Below the pieces are notes generated by a model. That model was not told where the DNA came from. It was given only the letters and a program-made list of their open reading frames with translations, and did not search any database. From SD8 sp035528475 (lineage in GTDB: Archaea > Halobacteriota > Methanomicrobia > Methanomicrobiales > Methanospirillaceae), in assembly GCA_035528475.1 (NCBI GenBank), contig DATKYO010000010.1, positions 1 through 6,306 of the forward strand: a stretch of DNA of 6,306 nt, read 5' to 3'. Positions 5,404 to 6,306 of this stretch are shown piece after piece. The position numbers were made by a program, and so were the translations under genes. The first letter of the stretch is position 1. Every line of letters starts with the position of its first letter.

Positions 5404-6171
5404 ATGTTCGGTGTATCCTCATTCTGCCTTCATCAAGAATCTCTTCCCGAGGCCCTGGATAAACTCTCGGCTATTACCGGGCTGGTGGAGATCATGGATG
5501 ACGGCCGCCATTTCGTCAATTCATCAGACGAACTGGACTCGTTCTCCCTTGATTATGTGTTCCATGCCCCCTGCCGGAGCGTGAATATTGCGAGCATCCT
5601 GGAACCAATCCGCCGGGCCAGCGTTGAAGTGCTCGGCCAGTGCTTCTCGGTGGCAGCAGACGTGGATGCACCGGTAGTGCTGCACCCGGGATATTTCACC
5701 TGGGAGGAAGAGCGGGACCGGGCTTTATCCCAGTTCAGAATATCCCTCTCCGAAATCGACTCTCTTGCAGAAGAGCACGGGATTTCCCACTATGTGGAGA
5801 ACATGGGAAACTGGAATTATTTCTTCCTCCGCTCCCCCGATGAGCTCGACCTCCTTGGTGATGTGGACCTGGCGCTTGATGTCGGCCACGCCAATCTCAA
5901 CCATTGCCTGGATGAGTTCCTCTCGTGCCGGATCCACCATGTACACCTGCATGACAACGACGGCACCGACGACTCACATTCGGCAGTGGGTGAAGGGACA
6001 ATCGACTTCCGGGCAGTGATGGATGCAGTCCGTCGCGACAGGGCCACCCCTATTGTCGAAGTCGCGACACTGGAGGGCGTACTACTGAGTATGAAAGCTA
6101 TTGAGAACGTGTACCACCGAATAAATAATCGGCGATCCATTCCCCCCAAACATTTGAAAGGTGTAAAATAG
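5404..6171 (+). CDS. Sugar-phosphate isomerase/epimerase-like TIM-barrel protein (AP-endonuclease 2 / xylose isomerase-like fold)
   Basis: The 255-residue product has the layout of the xylose-isomerase-like TIM-barrel superfamily. Strand ends carry the likely metal and substrate ligands: VEIMDDGRHF (28-37, Glu29), HAPC (54-57), VLHPGY (92-97, His94), YVENMGNW (130-137, Glu132), LALDVGHANL (156-165, Asp159 and His162), HHVHLHDNDG (178-187, His182 and Asp184), GEG (196-198, Glu197) and IVEVA (217-221, Glu219). Family members are sugar isomerases, epimerases or, in the endonuclease IV branch, DNA-repair nucleases. The Glu/Asp/His pattern fits a divalent-metal enzyme but the substrate cannot be read from sequence; endonuclease IV is less likely because the protein is short and several of its zinc ligands are not evident. 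The ATG at 5404 is the only usable start, as an in-frame TGA lies four codons upstream. No clear Shine-Dalgarno sequence precedes it; a hairpin does. Confidence 0.85.
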   Translation: MFGVSSFCLHQESLPEALDKLSAITGLVEIMDDGRHFVNSSDELDSFSLDYVFHAPCRSVNIASILEPIRRASVEVLGQCFSVAADVDAPVVLHPGYFTWEEERDRALSQFRISLSEIDSLAEEHGISHYVENMGNWNYFFLRSPDELDLLGDVDLALDVGHANLNHCLDEFLSCRIHHVHLHDNDGTDDSHSAVGEGTIDFRAVMDAVRRDRATPIVEVATLEGVLLSMKAIENVYHRINNRRSIPPKHLKGVK

Positions 6172-6174
6172 ACG

Positions 6175-6197
6175 TTTTTTACGGGGTCTTTCCGTAA
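6175..6197 (+). terminator. T-tract and hairpin after the isomerase-like gene
   Basis: A T6 run (6175-6180) begins 4 nt after the stop codon. The stem TTACGG (6179-6184) with CCGTAA (6192-6197) closes over a 7-nt loop, and an AT-rich stretch follows. It separates the protein gene from tRNA-Thr. The order T-run then hairpin is the reverse of a bacterial terminator, but a U-tract alone can act in archaea. Confidence 0.5.
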
Positions 6198-6207
6198 TAT
6201 TTTAAAT
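6198..6207 (+). promoter_or_regulatory. Candidate TATA box for tRNA-Thr
   Basis: TATTTTAAAT is centred about 35 bp before the tRNA 5' end, which would put transcription start near 6229 and leave a short leader for RNase P to remove. The spacing is similar to that proposed for tRNA-Arg in this window. Confidence 0.5.
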
Positions 6208-6237
6208 GCTTTAGATCCCACGTTATTGATACATTGT

Positions 6238-6306
6238 GCCTCAGTGGCTCAGCCGGCAGAGCGCGTCCTTGGTAAGGACGAGGTCGCGAGTTCAAATCTC
6301 GCCTGA
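6238..6306 (+). tRNA. tRNA-Thr (anticodon GGT), 3' end cut by the window
   Basis: The cloverleaf folds cleanly: acceptor GCCTCAG, D arm GCTC / AGCCGGCA / GAGC, anticodon arm CGTCC / TTGGTAA / GGACG, a 5-nt variable loop, and T arm GCGAG / TTCAAAT / CTCGC. The anticodon at 6271-6273 is GGT, reading ACC and ACU. The window ends after CTGA, the first four nucleotides of the 3' acceptor strand; they pair correctly with the 5' strand, and the expected remainder is GGC plus the discriminator base. Whether CCA is encoded cannot be seen. Confidence 0.95.

Noticed and set aside
5817..6221. 134-codon minus-strand ORF opposite the isomerase gene
   Set aside because: It is Ser/Arg-rich, as expected for an antisense shadow of a GC-rich coding region, and it covers the conserved metal-ligand segments of the plus-strand enzyme.

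Overview
The window looks like a stretch of a methanogenic archaeon chromosome, probably Methanomicrobiales or a close relative. The evidence is a hydrogenase-maturation HypD, an archaeal iron-sulfur-flavoprotein-type protein, tRNAs read out without an encoded CCA (seen for tRNA-Arg), AT-rich TATA-like boxes 25-40 bp before genes, almost no Shine-Dalgarno motifs, and the C-terminus of a surface protein with a Pro/Thr linker, one hydrophobic helix and a basic tail. The taxon is inferred; no marker here fixes a genus.

Layout from left to right. Positions 1-158 hold the 3' end of a surface-protein gene, closed by a textbook hairpin plus T8 terminator. tRNA-Arg(CCG) follows on the minus strand at 271-342. 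A TrkH-type potassium transporter membrane subunit occupies 541-2004 on the minus strand. A 155-bp divergent region separates it from a 304-residue plus-strand flavoprotein, which joins an unrecognised N-terminal domain to an Isf/FMN-reductase domain with a compact four-cysteine motif. This gene converges on hypD (3089-4117, minus) with only 14 bp between the stop codons. hypD diverges from an MscS-type channel gene (4161-5243, plus) across just 43 bp. A strong TATA box and a 100-nt leader with small ORFs and hairpins precede a sugar-phosphate isomerase/epimerase-like TIM-barrel gene (5404-6171). After a T-tract and hairpin, tRNA-Thr(GGT) begins at 6238 and is cut off by the window end.

The protein genes are single transcription units rather than an operon. 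TrkH (potassium uptake) and MscS (release on osmotic downshock) make an osmotic-balance theme, HypD serves the NiFe hydrogenases used in methanogenesis, and the flavoprotein is probably a redox enzyme. I see no transposon, CRISPR array, phage gene or defence system. The most unusual items are the N-terminal domain of the flavoprotein and the leader of the isomerase gene: a 15-codon ORF whose stop abuts another ATG, and a hairpin ending 3 nt before the real start codon.
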